Part shown: piece after piece, positions 34,366 through 43,083 of the stretch
Layout of the letters: every line of letters begins with the position of its first letter
How positions within the stretch are numbered: position 1 is the first letter of the stretch
Assembly: GCA_038882715.1 (NCBI GenBank)
Contig: JAVZNR010000011.1
Coordinates: 1-57,585, forward strand
Reading direction: 5' to 3'
DNA: 57,585 bases
DNA from: Candidatus Bathyarchaeia archaeon
Lineage (GTDB): Archaea; Thermoproteota; Bathyarchaeia; Bathyarchaeales; DTEX01
The notes under the pieces: model-generated
Database searches by the model: none
What the model was told of the DNA's origin: nothing
Seen by the model: the letters and a program-made list of their open reading frames with translations, nothing else
Translations under genes and position numbers: made by a program

Positions 34366-34601
34366 GCCAAAAATCTTTCCCAGTTATTGAAAAGCAGCAA
34401 ATTTTGGGTTTTTCTATGAGTATATAAAGGTTCGTGTTTTCTGTGGGATGCGCCCTTAGCCCTGCTGATAGGAACTGTTCTCTTAGGATGGCTTCTAGGA
34501 GCTGGTTTGGTGTCCTGAAGCCCATCTCAGCGTAGATCTTCTCAAGCAGCTCCTCAACCTCTTTTTTTAACAATTATCCCATCATAGCCCGGCTTAGTCA
34601 C
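34366..34601 (-). pseudogene. Frameshifted ribbon-helix-helix-like gene remnant
   Basis: Reading from GTG at 34601 gives MTKPGYDGIIVKK, then a run of seven A (plus-strand T 34562-34568), after which the frame ends at once in a stop. Removing one A restores KEVEELLEKIYAEMGFRTPNQL and LLEAILREQFLSAG, a typical RHH/CopG-like small protein. No stop comes before the antisense tRNA, so the 3' end is also missing. GGAGGGGC and AAAAGGTG precede the start. It is either a decayed gene, a slippage-controlled gene or a sequencing error in a homopolymer. Confidence 0.5.
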
Positions 34602-34739
34602 CTTTTAAGCCCCTCCCCTTACCTAATAGCTGTTCTCGGGTTAAGGGTTTTCTTCTTAGCTGTAAGTCATATGGAACGTGCGCATACGATAGTAAAGCTT
34701 AAATTTTGGGTTAACCGTCATCTTTGCGGTGAAGGCTGT

Positions 34740-34901
34740 TTGGCGAGTGATGAGGAGCAAGCCCTTCTATATCAATGTGTCAGATGCGGCGCTATTATTA
34801 AGTCAACTGAGCTTGAGCTGGGTATAAGATGCCCCTACTGTCGATACAGGGTTCTAAAGAAGGTTAGGCCTCCAGTCATTAAACGTGTTTTGGCGAGATG
34901 A
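34740..34901 (+). CDS. rpoP: DNA-directed RNA polymerase subunit P (Rpb12-like)
   Basis: Zinc-ribbon subunit of archaeal RNA polymerase. YQCVRCG (about 11-17), GIRCPYCRYR (about 27-36) and the conserved end KKVRPPVIKRVLAR match the family. The likely start is TTG at 34740, with GGTGA seven bases upstream, giving 53 residues, the usual length. A longer frame opens at ATG 34671, but its extra 23 residues resemble nothing in the family. Confidence 0.88.
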   Translation: MASDEEQALLYQCVRCGAIIKSTELELGIRCPYCRYRVLKKVRPPVIKRVLAR

Positions 34902-35001
34902 GGGAAGAGCATATTAACTGAAAAGCCCATTGATTTTTAGAGATATTGTTAAATCTTATTTTTCCCGACTATTGTTTGAGGGCGTGGTGTGTGATATATC
35001 T

Positions 35002-36255
35002 ATGGATTTTAAGGTTAAAGATTTGAGCCTCTCTGAGAAAGGTGAGCTGCTTATCGAGTGGGCTTCTAGGCATATGCCGGTCTTAAATCAGATTGCCAAG
35101 CGTTTTGAGAGTGAAAGGGTTCTTGAAGGCTTGAAGATAGGCGCCTGTCTACATGTAACTAAAGAAACGGCTGTTCTCGTTAAGACCTTAATGGCTGGTG
35201 GGGCTGAGGTTGCGCTGTGCGGTTCTAACCCATTATCAACCCAAGATGAGGTTGCAGCAGCCTTGGCTGATATTGGCGTTAAGGTTTATGCGTGGCGCGG
35301 GGAGACTGCTGAAGAATATTATTGGTGTATAAACCGCGTAATAGATCATCAGCCTAATATAACGCTGGATGATGGCGCTGATCTAGTGACCACGATACAT
35401 TCATCTAGGAGGGAGGCTCTCCAGGACATTATTGGTGGAACCGAGGAGACAACGACTGGTGTTATGCGGCTGAAGGCTATGGCTGAAAAGCAGGTTCTCC
35501 GATACCCGATTATAGCTGTGAATAACGCTTACACAAAGTTCCTGTTTGATAACAGATACGGAACTGGGCAGAGCACACTGGACGGCATATTAAGGGCAAC
35601 AAATATTCTTCTGGCTGGTAAGCGGCTTGTTGTCTGCGGCTACGGGTGGTGTGGTAGAGGATTAGCCTTAAGGGCTAGGGGGATGGGCGCAAACGTTATA
35701 GTGACGGAAGTTGACCCTATAAGGGCTCTTGAAGCCGTTATGGATGGTTTTCAAGTTATGCCGATTAGCGAAGCCGCGTCGATAGGCGATATATTTGTGA
35801 CGGTGACAGGCAATATAAACGTTATACGAATGGAGCACATGCTTAAAATGAAGGATGGCGTGATATTAGCGAACAGTGGACACTTTAATGTTGAGATAAG
35901 CGTATCGGATCTGGAGAAAATTTCCGTTTCAAAGAGGACCATTAGACCGAACCTTGAGGAATACGTCCTTAAGAATGGTAGAAGGGTGTATCTGCTCGCT
36001 GAAGGGAGACTGGTGAATCTAGCCGCGGCTGAAGGGCACCCGTCAGAGGTTATGGATATGTCATTCTCCAATCAAGCCTTATGCGTTGAATATTTAGCTA
36101 AAAATCCGAAGATGGAGCCTAAAGTCTACGATGTGCCGAGGGAAATAGACGAAGCCGTTGCTAGGCTAAAGTTATGGTCGATGGGCGTAGAGATTGATGA
36201 GTTGACTGAAGAGCAGAAAATTTATCTTAAGAGCTGGGAATCCGGAACGATTTAG
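35002..36255 (+). CDS. ahcY: S-adenosylhomocysteine hydrolase
   Basis: Splits S-adenosylhomocysteine into adenosine and homocysteine, using bound NAD+. The N-terminus [14 protein letters not shown] from the ATG at 35002 is the family start; an in-frame TTG at 34930 lies further upstream. [28 protein letters not shown], the TTTGVMRL and [12 protein letters not shown] catalytic blocks, the NAD-binding [13 protein letters not shown] and the C-terminal [15 protein letters not shown] are all present. About 417 residues, standard for archaea. Confidence 0.94.
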   Translation: MDFKVKDLSLSEKGELLIEWASRHMPVLNQIAKRFESERVLEGLKIGACLHVTKETAVLVKTLMAGGAEVALCGSNPLSTQDEVAAALADIGVKVYAWRGETAEEYYWCINRVIDHQPNITLDDGADLVTTIHSSRREALQDIIGGTEETTTGVMRLKAMAEKQVLRYPIIAVNNAYTKFLFDNRYGTGQSTLDGILRATNILLAGKRLVVCGYGWCGRGLALRARGMGANVIVTEVDPIRALEAVMDGFQVMPISEAASIGDIFVTVTGNINVIRMEHMLKMKDGVILANSGHFNVEISVSDLEKISVSKRTIRPNLEEYVLKNGRRVYLLAEGRLVNLAAAEGHPSEVMDMSFSNQALCVEYLAKNPKMEPKVYDVPREIDEAVARLKLWSMGVEIDELTEEQKIYLKSWESGTI

Positions 36256-36285
36256 GATACTCGACTATAGGTGGATGCTGGCGTA

Positions 36286-37053
36286 ATGGGCGGTTATTAT
36301 CTGCCTAAGGGTATGCGTCCCTCAACCCTAAATGAGCGGAAACAGTTCTATGCGTATGAGTTCAGCCTTGAAAGAGTTAGGGAATGGTTTAGTGGATGGC
36401 GTGGGAAAATAGTTTTCGCGGTGATAATTGGAAGACATACAAGAATTTATCCTCCAGAGTATGAGGAGGATGCTTCAACAACAATACTGATAGATGACTA
36501 TAAAGACTTGGAGGATATTAGGGGATGGATATTGGAGTTTCTTCCAGAATCAGTTTATTATGATAGAAATGTTTATGATGAACGGGGGCGCGCCATAGGT
36601 CAAGAGATGGCTTTCGATCTAGACCCAGAAAACTTAACTTGTCCAATTCATGGTTCGCTTGAAGATAAAATGCGTAGGCATGAGGGATTAAGCTTCTGTG
36701 AAGTGGAGCTCGAAATGGTTAAAAACGAAACAATAAAATTATATGAGGAGCTCTCCAAACAGTTTTCGAGTTTAAGAATAGTTTATTCGGGTAGAGGCTT
36801 TCACATACATGTCTTAGATGAAGAAGTATTCAGCTGGGGCCTTGAGAAACGTAAAGAGATCGCAAAAGAAATGAAGAGTAGGGGTTTTATGATAGATGAG
36901 TGGGTTACATCCGGCAGCATGAGGCTTATTCGACTGCCGTATAGTCTTCACGGTATGGTCTCTAGAATTGTAACTCCACTAAGCATATCGGAGATCGGCG
37001 ACTTTAACCCAATTGAGGATGAGAGGTGCATACCAAGGTTTCTGAAAGCCTAG
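36286..37053 (+). CDS. PriS-like primase catalytic subunit
   Basis: Archaeal-eukaryotic primase fold: the catalytic aspartate pair in AFDLDPENL (about 110), a cysteine/histidine stretch CPIHGS...LSFCEVE resembling the zinc-knob of PriS, YSGRGFHIHVLD (about 170) and GSMRLIRLPYSLHG (about 215), which forms the nucleotide-binding and catalytic histidine region. The 255-residue length is short for PriS (330-400), so an N-terminal part may be missing or the protein is a dedicated variant. PriL is not next to it. Start: ATG at 36286 with AGGTGG upstream; GTG at 36271 is an alternative. Confidence 0.75.
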   Translation: MGGYYLPKGMRPSTLNERKQFYAYEFSLERVREWFSGWRGKIVFAVIIGRHTRIYPPEYEEDASTTILIDDYKDLEDIRGWILEFLPESVYYDRNVYDERGRAIGQEMAFDLDPENLTCPIHGSLEDKMRRHEGLSFCEVELEMVKNETIKLYEELSKQFSSLRIVYSGRGFHIHVLDEEVFSWGLEKRKEIAKEMKSRGFMIDEWVTSGSMRLIRLPYSLHGMVSRIVTPLSISEIGDFNPIEDERCIPRFLKA

Positions 37054-37076
37054 GTCTCTTTAAGAAGGCTGTAAAC

Positions 37077-37184
37077 CTACTTTTTCTTTGCTCTCCCACA
37101 TCTCCTCTTCTTCACTTCTTCAGCCTTCTTCTCCTTCTCGCCATAATAATACTTCTTTTTCTTCTCGGCTTCAGCCTCCGACAA
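37077..37184 (-). CDS. Possible 35-residue lysine-rich protein
   Basis: An in-frame TTG at 37184 has GGAGG about nine bases upstream and gives a 35-residue product, starting MSEAEAEKKKK and ending in RRCGRAKKK, with a single cysteine. It sits in the gap between the convergent primase and the phosphatase start. It resembles the basic tails of ribosomal proteins, but I recognise no family and low-complexity lysine codons (AAG/AAA) could give this by chance. Confidence 0.3.
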   Translation of the reverse strand: MSEAEAEKKKKYYYGEKEKKAEEVKKRRCGRAKKK

Positions 37185-37278
37185 ACGGCATTCCTCCAAT
37201 AAATAGTGGTCACCAACGTGGATATAAGGCTTACAAGAATATATATGGGAGACATCCAATGATAGGATTGATGGATAA

Positions 37279-38103
37279 ATGGGCGGCAGCATCAATTTAC
37301 TGATTGAGGTGGCTAAAGAAATATTCTCCTCCGTTCACCCGATGCTTGGGAAACCTAAATCAGGGGAGATAGTCGGATTAGGTTTCGGCGGTGACAGAAC
37401 CAGGTTGATTGATGAGGTGGCGGAAAAAGTCGCCGTTAATTATTTGGAGAAGAACGGTTTTTCATGCGTATTTGTTGGTGAGGAATGCGGCATTAAAAAG
37501 ATCGGTTCCTTGCCAGAATTCTACCTTATAGTGGATGGCGTTGACGGCACAAATAATGCTGTTAGAGGGATTAAGTTTGCATCGTCGTCGATAGCTTTGT
37601 CACCTACGGGAAGGCTGAGCGATATAGAGGCAGCTGTTGTGATAGATCTTTATGACGGCGGGATTTTCTCAGCTGAAAGAGGTCACGGCGCCAAATATAA
37701 CGGCCAGCAAATTAAGCCGTCAAACGTGAGAAGCCTAAAAGACGCCATTGTATCGGTTGACGTGTCAAGGAGCGCTGAATCAATAGAGAGAACAGTGCCG
37801 ATAATGGGTAAAGTTAAGGGCTTAAGAGCTTTTGGATCGGCATCCCTTGAGATATGCCATGTCGCATCCGGTTTTCTGGACGCCTACATCGATTTACGCG
37901 GAATGCTTAGGACGATAGACTTCGCCGCTGGGATGCTGATAATTATGGAGGCTGGGGGAGTGTTTCTACAACCGAATGGCGACAATGTACCGGATGTCCC
38001 GTTAACTGAGGTTAAACGCTTTTCGGTGATAGCCTCGGCTAACAAGAGCCTCTTTGACGAGATAACATCGCTGATAGCAGTTTCCAAGCAGAAGATTGGT
38101 TGA
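37279..38103 (+). CDS. Inositol monophosphatase/FBPase-family phosphatase
   Basis: Lithium-sensitive phosphatase fold of 274 residues. Metal-binding motifs: FVGEECG (about 69-75), IVDGVDGTNNAV (about 91-102, a DPxDGT variant with Gly in place of Pro), and TIDFAAGMLIIMEAGG (about 212-227, the WDxAAG-like motif). Archaeal members act on inositol-1-phosphate or fructose-1,6-bisphosphate. The N-terminal Gly is from the annotated ATG with a preceding TAAATG. It may share a transcript with the metallophosphoesterase that follows 10 bases later. Confidence 0.85.
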   Translation: MGGSINLLIEVAKEIFSSVHPMLGKPKSGEIVGLGFGGDRTRLIDEVAEKVAVNYLEKNGFSCVFVGEECGIKKIGSLPEFYLIVDGVDGTNNAVRGIKFASSSIALSPTGRLSDIEAAVVIDLYDGGIFSAERGHGAKYNGQQIKPSNVRSLKDAIVSVDVSRSAESIERTVPIMGKVKGLRAFGSASLEICHVASGFLDAYIDLRGMLRTIDFAAGMLIIMEAGGVFLQPNGDNVPDVPLTEVKRFSVIASANKSLFDEITSLIAVSKQKIG

Positions 38104-38113
38104 GTGAACGCAT

Positions 38114-38983
38114 ATGGATGAAGGAGACACTCTACTTAAGCCGGTAAGCCCATATGCAGCCCTCATGATAGATGATGGTTCAGAAAAAACCTTAGTGATA
38201 TCAGATGTGCATTTAGGTTGGGAAGCGTCGCTATCAGAGGAAGGGATCCATATACCATCCCAGACGGGCAAGCTTATAAGAAGGCTTGAGCGCATAATAT
38301 CGCTTGAGAAACCGGACTGCCTAATAGTGCTCGGAGACGTTAAACATACAATTGAGAAAATAGAGATTGAAGAGTGGCGGGATGTCCCATTCTTCTTTGA
38401 GAAGATCCGCGAAAAAGTCTCCTGCATAAAAATAGTGCCGGGGAATCACGATGGGAATATAGAGGTTTTATTGCCTGAAGGCGTTGAGGTTGCGCCGCAG
38501 CAGGGCGTGATGATAGGTTCAGTTGGCTTATTTCATGGGCACGCCTGGCCGGAGATAAAGATGCTTGGATGCGAAACGCTTGTTATAGGGCATATTCATC
38601 CAACAGTGGCTTTTAGAGACCCGGTAGGCTTCCGTATAACTAGTCAGGTTTGGGTTAGGGCTCCCTGCGATAGGAATACGCTTGTAAGATCTGTGCTAAA
38701 ACATTACGGCGTCAAGTTTAAGAAGGACGAAGATCCTGAAAATCTACTTAAAATAAAGTTCTCCATAGAACCAAGGGTAAAAAACCTGCTGGTGATGCCC
38801 TCATTTAACGATTTCCTCGGCGGGAGAGCCATAAATAAGGCTTCAATATACGGGGAGGCTGTCTTCAAAGATTTTATCGGCCCGATTCTTCGATCCAGAA
38901 GTATAATCCTCGATAAATCTGAGATTTATCTTCTAGACGGAACTTTTCTCGGCTCACTAGACATATTAAGATCATTAGAATAA
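38114..38983 (+). CDS. Calcineurin-like metallophosphoesterase (archaeal ICC-like)
   Basis: A binuclear metal phosphoesterase of 289 residues: VISDVHLG (about 28-35), VLGDVKH (about 73-79), PGNHDGN (about 113-119), FHGHAWPE (about 138) and IGHIHPT (about 157), all five metal-ligand motifs in order. It belongs to the predicted-phosphoesterase group COG1407, whose substrate is not known. The ATG at 38114 follows the phosphatase gene closely. Its stop overlaps the convergent GH127 gene by nine bases. Confidence 0.87.
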   Translation: MDEGDTLLKPVSPYAALMIDDGSEKTLVISDVHLGWEASLSEEGIHIPSQTGKLIRRLERIISLEKPDCLIVLGDVKHTIEKIEIEEWRDVPFFFEKIREKVSCIKIVPGNHDGNIEVLLPEGVEVAPQQGVMIGSVGLFHGHAWPEIKMLGCETLVIGHIHPTVAFRDPVGFRITSQVWVRAPCDRNTLVRSVLKHYGVKFKKDEDPENLLKIKFSIEPRVKNLLVMPSFNDFLGGRAINKASIYGEAVFKDFIGPILRSRSIILDKSEIYLLDGTFLGSLDILRSLE

Positions 38984-40870
38984 TTTCTCCGGCGATCTTA
39001 ACCACACTGTCATCGGCCCTTCTTCCCTATTCGCCCACGCATAGTACGGTATCGCGGTGAAATCCACTTTACGAGTCTCGTATTTAACATCTGTCTTAGG
39101 GGCATATAGCCTATTCCCGAATCTCTCAGCGTCAATGGCTAAGGCTTTGCCACGTATAATAACGACGCCGCCGAGCATGTTTGGCACATACTGCGTAGTT
39201 AGCGGGGCTTCATCTGGCAGTATCACGTCCCATACGTCAAAAGTTTTATTATCGGCTCCTTCAAGGCAGTATATTATCGGCCCCCTCCTCAAAGCAACCC
39301 TGTCATTATTCTCCATCACGCGTGTATGGGAAACAATCCTTTCAACCGGCATAGCTAACGATAAACGAACTTTGTCACCTTTCCTCCATAAACGGTGGAT
39401 CTTCAAGTATCCTTGCTCAAAAGCTTTCTCGATTCTTTCTCCATTAACCTTTACTTGCGATTCTCTACACCAGCTTGGAATTCGGACGAATAGGCTAAAC
39501 TCAATGTCTTCTTCAGGGTTTACAACGATTTCTATGTCGCCGCTCCACGGATAATCGGTATTCTGAGTTAATGTGATGCGAGTTTTCTCATATTCTATTT
39601 CCGCAGCGTTTTTAGCATAAAGATGAATCCACACGCCTCCCTCCGAAGTGCTGTAAAAGTATCCTGGAAGCGACGCTATTAAGCGGGCTATGTTGGGGGG
39701 ACAGCACGCGCATTCGAACCATTCTTGACGTCTATGGCGGCCCCTATCCGCAAGGGGATTAACATAGAAGTAATGTTTTCCATCAAGCGATATGCCCGAT
39801 AATATGCCGTTGTATAGGGCTAACTCCATAACGTCCGCGAAAAGCCCGTCGCCGGTTACCGTTAGCATGCGCCAGTTCCACATGAAATTGGCTATGGCGG
39901 CGCATGTTTCAGCGTACGCTCGGGCATTCGGCAGCTCGTAATCATCGCCAAAGGCTTCGCCCTCATACCGTGAGCCGACCCCGCCAGTTATATACATTTT
40001 TCGCTCAACCATATTGTGCCAGAGACGCATAAGCGCGTTGAACAGTGATTTATCGCCTATCTCAGCATAGACATCAGCCGCGCCGCAGTTTAAATATAGA
40101 GCTCGGACAGCATGCCCAACAATCTCGTTGAGATCCCTGAAAGGTTTATGATCAATGTGGTATGGGCTTCCACCAATGGTTCCTTTACCCCTAGTGTCGA
40201 TGAAGAAGCGTGCTAAATCTAGATAATCTTTTCTGCCAACCGTTCGATAAAGCTCCACGAGCGCCATCTCGATCTCCGGGTGCCCGCATACACCGATTAG
40301 CTTGCCGGGGCCAAATGTGTCCACTATGTGATCGGCAAATTTACACGCTGAATCTAGAAGCTTCCTGTGGCCGGTAGCTCGATAAAATGCTATTGCAGCC
40401 TGTATGAGGTGGCCTGCACAGTAGAGCTCATGCATATCTCTTAGATTTCTCCACCTATCGTTTTTCCTCTCGAAAGTGAAGTAAGTGTTAATGTAGCCGC
40501 TCTCATCCTGCGCTGCAACAACCTCATCAATAACGCTCATCGCCATGCTGAGAACCCTATCGTCCGGATTATATGCGTAAGAGAAGGCCGAAGCCTCAAT
40601 CCACTTATATACATCTGAATCATTAAAGTATAGGCCGCGGAAATCCCCTTTCTCTTTACCGGAAGCTCTGCGAAAATTAAATATGCGTCCGGTCTCCTCA
40701 AGCAGACGATATTGTGATGGCAAGGTTACTTCCTGAACAAGCTTCAGCCTCGGAGCCCAAAACGCATCTTCTAGATGGACTTTTTCGATCGGCACTGGAC
40801 GTAGTAAAGCATACGGGCTACGGGTGGTATCCACCACATTAGTTAAACCATTTTCACTCAAGCGTTTCAC
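38975..40870 (-). CDS. GH127-type beta-L-arabinofuranosidase
   Basis: Family formerly DUF1680; GH127 enzymes release beta-L-arabinofuranose residues from plant glycans. The 631-residue chain has the (alpha/alpha)6 barrel markers and the zinc-binding set GDDYELPNARAYAETC (about 308-323) and FECACCPPNIARL (about 385-397), where the glutamate and cysteines hold the metal-thiolate site and one cysteine acts as nucleophile in the characterised enzyme. C-terminal beta-sandwich follows from about 430. No signal peptide is seen, so it likely works on imported oligosaccharides. It lies apart from the uronate genes but has a related purpose. Confidence 0.88.
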   Translation of the reverse strand: MKRLSENGLTNVVDTTRSPYALLRPVPIEKVHLEDAFWAPRLKLVQEVTLPSQYRLLEETGRIFNFRRASGKEKGDFRGLYFNDSDVYKWIEASAFSYAYNPDDRVLSMAMSVIDEVVAAQDESGYINTYFTFERKNDRWRNLRDMHELYCAGHLIQAAIAFYRATGHRKLLDSACKFADHIVDTFGPGKLIGVCGHPEIEMALVELYRTVGRKDYLDLARFFIDTRGKGTIGGSPYHIDHKPFRDLNEIVGHAVRALYLNCGAADVYAEIGDKSLFNALMRLWHNMVERKMYITGGVGSRYEGEAFGDDYELPNARAYAETCAAIANFMWNWRMLTVTGDGLFADVMELALYNGILSGISLDGKHYFYVNPLADRGRHRRQEWFECACCPPNIARLIASLPGYFYSTSEGGVWIHLYAKNAAEIEYEKTRITLTQNTDYPWSGDIEIVVNPEEDIEFSLFVRIPSWCRESQVKVNGERIEKAFEQGYLKIHRLWRKGDKVRLSLAMPVERIVSHTRVMENNDRVALRRGPIIYCLEGADNKTFDVWDVILPDEAPLTTQYVPNMLGGVVIIRGKALAIDAERFGNRLYAPKTDVKYETRKVDFTAIPYYAWANREEGPMTVWLRSPEKLF

Positions 40871-40939
40871 CCTAATCCTGAATTATCGAGATATTTATGG
40901 ATAAGATATTCCTGCTTATAAGCGTGATAACGATGTATA

Positions 40940-40954
40940 TGGTATTGGATACCA
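40940..40954. repeat. Short inverted repeat in the divergent region before the zinc-ribbon gene
   Basis: TGGTAT-TGG-ATACCA is an exact 6-bp-arm inverted repeat at 40940-40954, flanked further out by ATGTAT (40933-40938) and ATACAT (40969-40974). It lies in the 277-base spacer between GH127 (minus) and the Cys-tail operon (plus). An operator for either is possible. No ORF is seen in this spacer. Confidence 0.35.
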
Positions 40955-41147
40955 AACTGTGTTTCGAAATACATATTGGCTGAAAGGGGCTTTTTGTTTA
41001 GGGCGAAAGAAAAGATTAATCTAGGTGAGGTTTAGAAAGGCGCTGAAGATTATAGATTTGTAATTTGGCTTGAGATGAGAATAAGAATTATTATAAGAGT
41101 GAACTGTATGTTTCTCTTAGTGCCATATTCGGGGATTTAGATGCGGA

Positions 41148-41495
41148 ATGGTTAGAGGTCTATTAAAGATTATAGTGTATGGTGCATCTGCGCTTCTGCT
41201 GTTTCTAGGCGTGGTCTTCATGATGTCATTTAATCTCGGACTACCCTATCTCCTAGTTGGGGTTCTACTCACATCAACGGCGATAATACTTCTGGCATTA
41301 ACTAGGGAGAGAAAGCCCATAGAGATTAAGCAGACAATATCGGTCGGCGGCCCGGTGAAGGTTAAAGAGGTGCGCTGCCCAGTCTGCGGCGCAAACATAG
41401 ATGTGACTAAAGTTAGGATAGTCGCCGGGAGACCAATAGTTACATGTGGTTATTGTGGAAACAATTTTGAGTTGACAGAGGAGCCGCTATGGTAG
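41148..41495 (+). CDS. Two-helix membrane protein with cytoplasmic zinc ribbon
   Basis: A 115-residue protein with two membrane segments (about residues 5-27 and 29-50) joined by a short loop, then a soluble tail with a CPVCGAN and CGYCGNN pair (about 83-104), a rubredoxin-like zinc ribbon. I do not recognise the family. Its last seven bases overlap the start of the Cys-tail protein, so the two are co-translated. It may be a chaperone, anchor or redox partner for the tail-modification system. Confidence 0.65.
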   Translation: MVRGLLKIIVYGASALLLFLGVVFMMSFNLGLPYLLVGVLLTSTAIILLALTRERKPIEIKQTISVGGPVKVKEVRCPVCGANIDVTKVRIVAGRPIVTCGYCGNNFELTEEPLW

Positions 41496-43081
41496 CGACA
41501 GCTAATAGATGGGTTATCTTCCCGCTCCTAATACTTGCTTTAGCCTTGAGCATCCATCCGGCTTATGCCCAGGTTAGATATAGGGTTGATAGGGAGTGGG
41601 TTCAGATATGGATAAATAAGGATGGCTCAATAGACATACTATACAACATAACCATAACATATGTTTCGGGAACCCCTAAGGGGATAATCACCCTCGGGAT
41701 GCCGAAAAAAGGCTTCCAAATACATTATGTCCGCGATATTAATGGCGGAAATATCACTCACGCTATAATCTCCTATGGAGACTTTTATGGCATAGACATA
41801 TTGCTTAGAGACCCAATCCTACTGAACAAGTCCTACACGGTGATTGTTTACGCTTCAGTCCCAGAAATGATATATGAGGATGAGATGAACCCGGGTAATG
41901 TTGGGCTGAAATTCTATCCATCGACATTCGATGACGCCGAGGGAAAGATAAGCGACATTAGGGTTGCAATAGTTCTCCCAGAGGGGGTCAGGGAGGATGA
42001 GGTGAAATATGCTGAAAGAAGATTCAGCAATGTTTACAGGAATGAGGAGAACCTGCTTGTAGTCTACTGGGAAGAGGACGATTGGCCACCAGCCGAAGAG
42101 TTTTGGGTTGGGGTTTCCTTCCCAAAAAAGTATGTTAGCATAGGCCCAGACATCTGGCATTATATTTTAGTTGGCGGGTCAATCGCAGCATTTATGGTCG
42201 CGATAGGTGTAGTCATAGTTTTAGCCTTTAGGGGATTGAGGAAGGCTAAGTATGAGAAGCCTAGAATAGCCATCGAAGCCCTAGGCCCAGCTCGGGGCCT
42301 CACGGCTGTTGAGGCAGCCGTCCTCTTAGACCTAAAGCCCATTAAGGTTTTAACAATGATTCTCTTTAGCCTTCTCCTCAAGCGTGCAGTTGAAATAGTT
42401 TCTACCGAGCCTGTGATCAGGCTTAGGAGACTACATTACAATAGCGCTGATGAATCCAACCTAAGATACTATGAGATTGACTTTCTATGGGCGATAAGGT
42501 CTGATGGAAGCCTAGATGAGAAGGCGCTCGCAAGACTATACCTTAACCTAAAGGACACAGTGAACCTTAAGATCAGGAGCTTCTCTAGAATTGACACAAT
42601 AAATTACTATAGGGATATTGTGAATAGGGCTTGGCAGCAGGTTATGCGGGCTGGCACACCGGAGCTTAAATGCGATGCTCTTGAGGGGAACATGGAGTGG
42701 CTTTTGGCCGACGAGAGATTTGAGGAGAGACTGCGAATAGCGTTCCCGCCAGACATAATAATCTATCCTAGGCCCGACTGGTGGTGGTATTGGGGTTGGC
42801 CGCGCGGTCAACCTCCAATCCAGACCGGTGGCGAGGTTAAGCCGACCCCCATACCAGGCCAAGAGTTCGCAAATAATATAGTCTTGGCGATTCAGAAGGC
42901 CGCAAACAATATCGTTTCAAATGTGCAGGAGTTCGCAAACCGACTGGTTCCAGCACAGAAGACGCAGGTTACCCAGAGGCCGCTGAGATATCCTAGCTGT
43001 GTATGTGCCTGCGCTAGCTGCGCCTGCGCATGTGCGTGTGTGAGTTGCGCGTGTGCCTGCGCCCATGGGGGTGCCCGTTAA
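41489..43081 (+). CDS. DUF2207-like membrane protein with a ten-cysteine Cys-Ala C-terminal tail
   Basis: 530 residues. A signal peptide (about 1-27, ending AYA), an extracytoplasmic beta-rich domain (28-220), one membrane helix (about 225-248) and a cytoplasmic part from 249 that holds a winged-helix-like LTAVEAAVLLDLKP segment; this is the DUF2207 layout. A WWWYWGWPRGQPP stretch near 431 and a linker follow. Residues 503-526 are three Ser-Cys-led blocks, SCVCACA, SCACACACV, SCACACA, then HGGAR: ten cysteines in 21 residues. The topology puts this tail in the cytoplasm. The next gene is a radical SAM enzyme 2 bases later, so the tail is a likely substrate. It resembles neither a known zinc finger nor a repeat of DNA, because the Cys and Ala codons vary. 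Confidence 0.85.
   Translation: MVATANRWVIFPLLILALALSIHPAYAQVRYRVDREWVQIWINKDGSIDILYNITITYVSGTPKGIITLGMPKKGFQIHYVRDINGGNITHAIISYGDFYGIDILLRDPILLNKSYTVIVYASVPEMIYEDEMNPGNVGLKFYPSTFDDAEGKISDIRVAIVLPEGVREDEVKYAERRFSNVYRNEENLLVVYWEEDDWPPAEEFWVGVSFPKKYVSIGPDIWHYILVGGSIAAFMVAIGVVIVLAFRGLRKAKYEKPRIAIEALGPARGLTAVEAAVLLDLKPIKVLTMILFSLLLKRAVEIVSTEPVIRLRRLHYNSADESNLRYYEIDFLWAIRSDGSLDEKALARLYLNLKDTVNLKIRSFSRIDTINYYRDIVNRAWQQVMRAGTPELKCDALEGNMEWLLADERFEERLRIAFPPDIIIYPRPDWWWYWGWPRGQPPIQTGGEVKPTPIPGQEFANNIVLAIQKAANNIVSNVQEFANRLVPAQKTQVTQRPLRYPSCVCACASCACACACVSCACACAHGGAR
42998..43078 (+). other. Coding segment of the Cys-Ala tail (candidate modified peptide)
   Basis: This segment codes residues 504-530 of the DUF2207-like protein. 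The ten cysteines are spaced C-x-C within blocks, with a two-residue gap holding one serine between blocks (positions 510 and 519). TGT and TGC codons and four alanine codons are mixed, which shows selection on the protein sequence and argues against recent DNA slippage. The final HGGAR contains the GGTG that probably serves as ribosome site for the radical SAM gene. Confidence 0.7.
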
Positions 43082-43083
43082 TC

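Noticed and set aside
37088-37303. 71-codon plus-strand frame between primase and phosphatase
   Set aside because: Ser-rich shadow of the lysine-rich minus-strand sequence, with no ribosome site.
42992-43078. Microsatellite-like DNA repeat encoding the Cys-Ala tail
   Set aside because: Synonymous codons differ from one unit to the next (TGT/TGC, GCC/GCA/GCG/GCT), so it is not simple DNA slippage but protein-level repetition.
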